64,000 bases of DNA from Homarus americanus (lineage: Eukaryota; Arthropoda; Malacostraca; Decapoda; Nephropidae): NCBI RefSeq assembly GCF_018991925.1, contig NW_024722158.1:5483813-5547812 (forward strand). Reading direction: 5' to 3'. The first letter of the stretch is position 1. Each line of letters begins with the position of its first letter. Both the position numbers and the translations under genes were made by a program. The notes below the pieces were generated by a model, which saw nothing but the letters and a program-made list of their open reading frames with translations, was not told where the DNA came from and did not search any database. This document shows positions 62,623 to 64,000 of this stretch, piece by piece.

Positions 62623-64000
62623 CTTGTTAAATATCTAGATAAACATATTGATAGACGAATAGAAAGATACAGATAGATAGATAGAAATAGATAACATGAT
62701 ATAGTAAATGGTATAGAAATCCTGCAGACGACACACTCTAAATTTCTATCATAACGACGTAAGATCTGATAACATTTGCCATCAGAACGTCGCCTCCGCT
62801 AGGCCCACCGTCACCATAATTGATCTCGGGGTCAGCTGTGGGTACCGAAAAAAGGTCCTCGACAACCCGCAGCGCTGAAGACAATCAGTGGGAGACGTGG
62901 ATGGCCTTGGTGTGCTGAAAATATTCTAAGGTGTAGTTCGATCATAAGCCGAACCAACCTGACCTGACCTGACCTAACTTGTCTTGACAACCACACCCTA
63001 AGTTAACGAGCTGTATGACCCGGTGTAAATGAATAAGTTAAGAAGACCGGACAACTCACCAACTGCACCGGCTAATCATTACCTCCGGAGCATAATCCAT
63101 CAAGGAATTAATATCCAGCTTCTCAGTTACCTCTGGGAAGACGGAGGCAAAAAACTTGCTTGCGGATCGAATATAAACCATATGGGGATTGATTTAAGTG
63201 AATATTAACAAATTGAAGGCATATTTAGCTTAATATACATTCATATTAGTTAATTTTAGTCTCCCCAGTCAGCAACCATAGAAAACGAGATTATATTACA
63301 TCATTATTGTTGTGGTGTGCTGCCAGCCAGGGGGACTGTGTTAGAAAATGACAAGGAACATATATTATTATTACGAGTATTGATAATACCGTATGTTTGT
63401 TTCGGTTGAGTTGAGTTTGCCTCTTTTAAGTTGGGTTATATTAAGTTAATTCAGGTTAATTTAGGCGAAGCAAAGTTAGGTTAGATAAATTTAGATTAGG
63501 TTAGAGTTAAGTTGGCTTAGGTTAATGCAGGTCGTGAAATAATAAATAGATTCGTGATCGTGGTAAATATCCCAACACCGACCCCTAACATCACCCGCCA
63601 TGTTCTCCCGCAACCTTCCTCCTCCTCCTCACCGCCTACACTAAACAAACCCAGAAACATTCTCCTATTACCTCCTGCTCCCTGTGGCTTTGTGTGGTGA
63701 AGGAGGCGGTGACAGGGGGCAGAGGCAGAGGATTTAAAAAAAGGTTCCTACGATCAATTTTCCTCGTAACTGGAGACTTTAGAATGGATCTTCCCAGCTA
63801 GCGATTCATCTCTCACCTAAGGTACACTGGTTTGTATTCCGGGTACCCCCCCTAGTCCACCCAGTTGAGAATGGGTACCACATAATTTTACCCCATAGAG
63901 TAAATATAAAATCCCTTTCCTAATAATCATTAGTATATGAAGGTGAGTCAGTAAGCTCCTGACTTAGTAACTCGCATACTGATTTTTTGGTGTTCCTTTC
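62623..64000. other. right end of window; unique sequence with GGTTA block, no supported gene
   Basis: GATA repeats near 62672; GACCTGACCTGACCTAAC at 62960-62985; GTTAGGTTAGATAAATTTAG at about 63415-63540. Two short GC-richer stretches on the minus strand (62738-62874, 63056-63181) are open and bordered by splice-like signals, but coding evidence is weak. Confidence 0.4.

Overview
The window looks like nuclear DNA of an arthropod, most probably a decapod crustacean. The evidence is intron-split eukaryotic genes with GT..AG introns, an extreme density of microsatellites and minisatellites, many short blocks of the arthropod telomere-like pentamer TTAGG/AACCT, remnants of non-LTR retrotransposons and terminal-inverted-repeat elements, and one nuclear tRNA gene. 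The decapod assignment is inferred from this repeat style and was not tested by any search. There are no operons, CRISPR arrays or prokaryotic features.

Three protein-coding genes can be rebuilt completely, every exon junction keeping frame. (1) Positions 1587-7926, plus strand: a 13-exon SLC6-family transporter of 794 residues, closest to the SLC6A15/17-20 amino-acid transporter branch. (2) Positions 26913-28974, plus strand: a 4-exon dual-specificity phosphatase of 448 residues with an intact HCX5RS active site and an unusual 260-residue Tyr/Ser/Pro-rich tail. (3) Positions 51189-57363, minus strand: an 8-exon DRG2 GTPase of 365 residues. All three start codons sit in the identical context AAGATGG. 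A tRNA-Arg(ACG) gene lies at 19995-20067. The genes show no evident functional link; they are ordinary neighbours in a repeat-rich chromosome.

Layout: 1-1586 is simple repeats and a degenerate array upstream of the transporter. 7927-26912 is almost wholly satellite-like: a TGATCAGACATA array (10.0-11.1 kb), a 29-bp array (11.6-13.2 kb), a second unrelated 29-bp array (16.9-17.1 kb), CCCAGTTCTAATAGA-type arrays, a 20-bp array (22.0-22.75 kb) and long dinucleotide tracts. 28975-51188 has further arrays, two 5'-truncated retrotransposon fragments (32.42-32.95 and 45.0-45.87 kb), a tRNA-derived SINE fragment and a possible TATA-box plus signal-peptide first exon (43.32-43.44 kb). Immediately 3' of DRG2 lies an 813-bp TA-flanked inverted-repeat transposon. 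57364-64000 is AT-rich with a few arrays and no convincing gene.

The best candidates for new biology are the phosphatase tail, the 24-nt tandem duplication of a 5' splice site in the transporter gene, a foldback element family that carries TTAGG-like repeats between its ends, the retrotransposon fragment bounded on both sides by TTG microsatellite, and the 15-bp repeat family seeded at several loci. No clearly new multi-gene system is visible.
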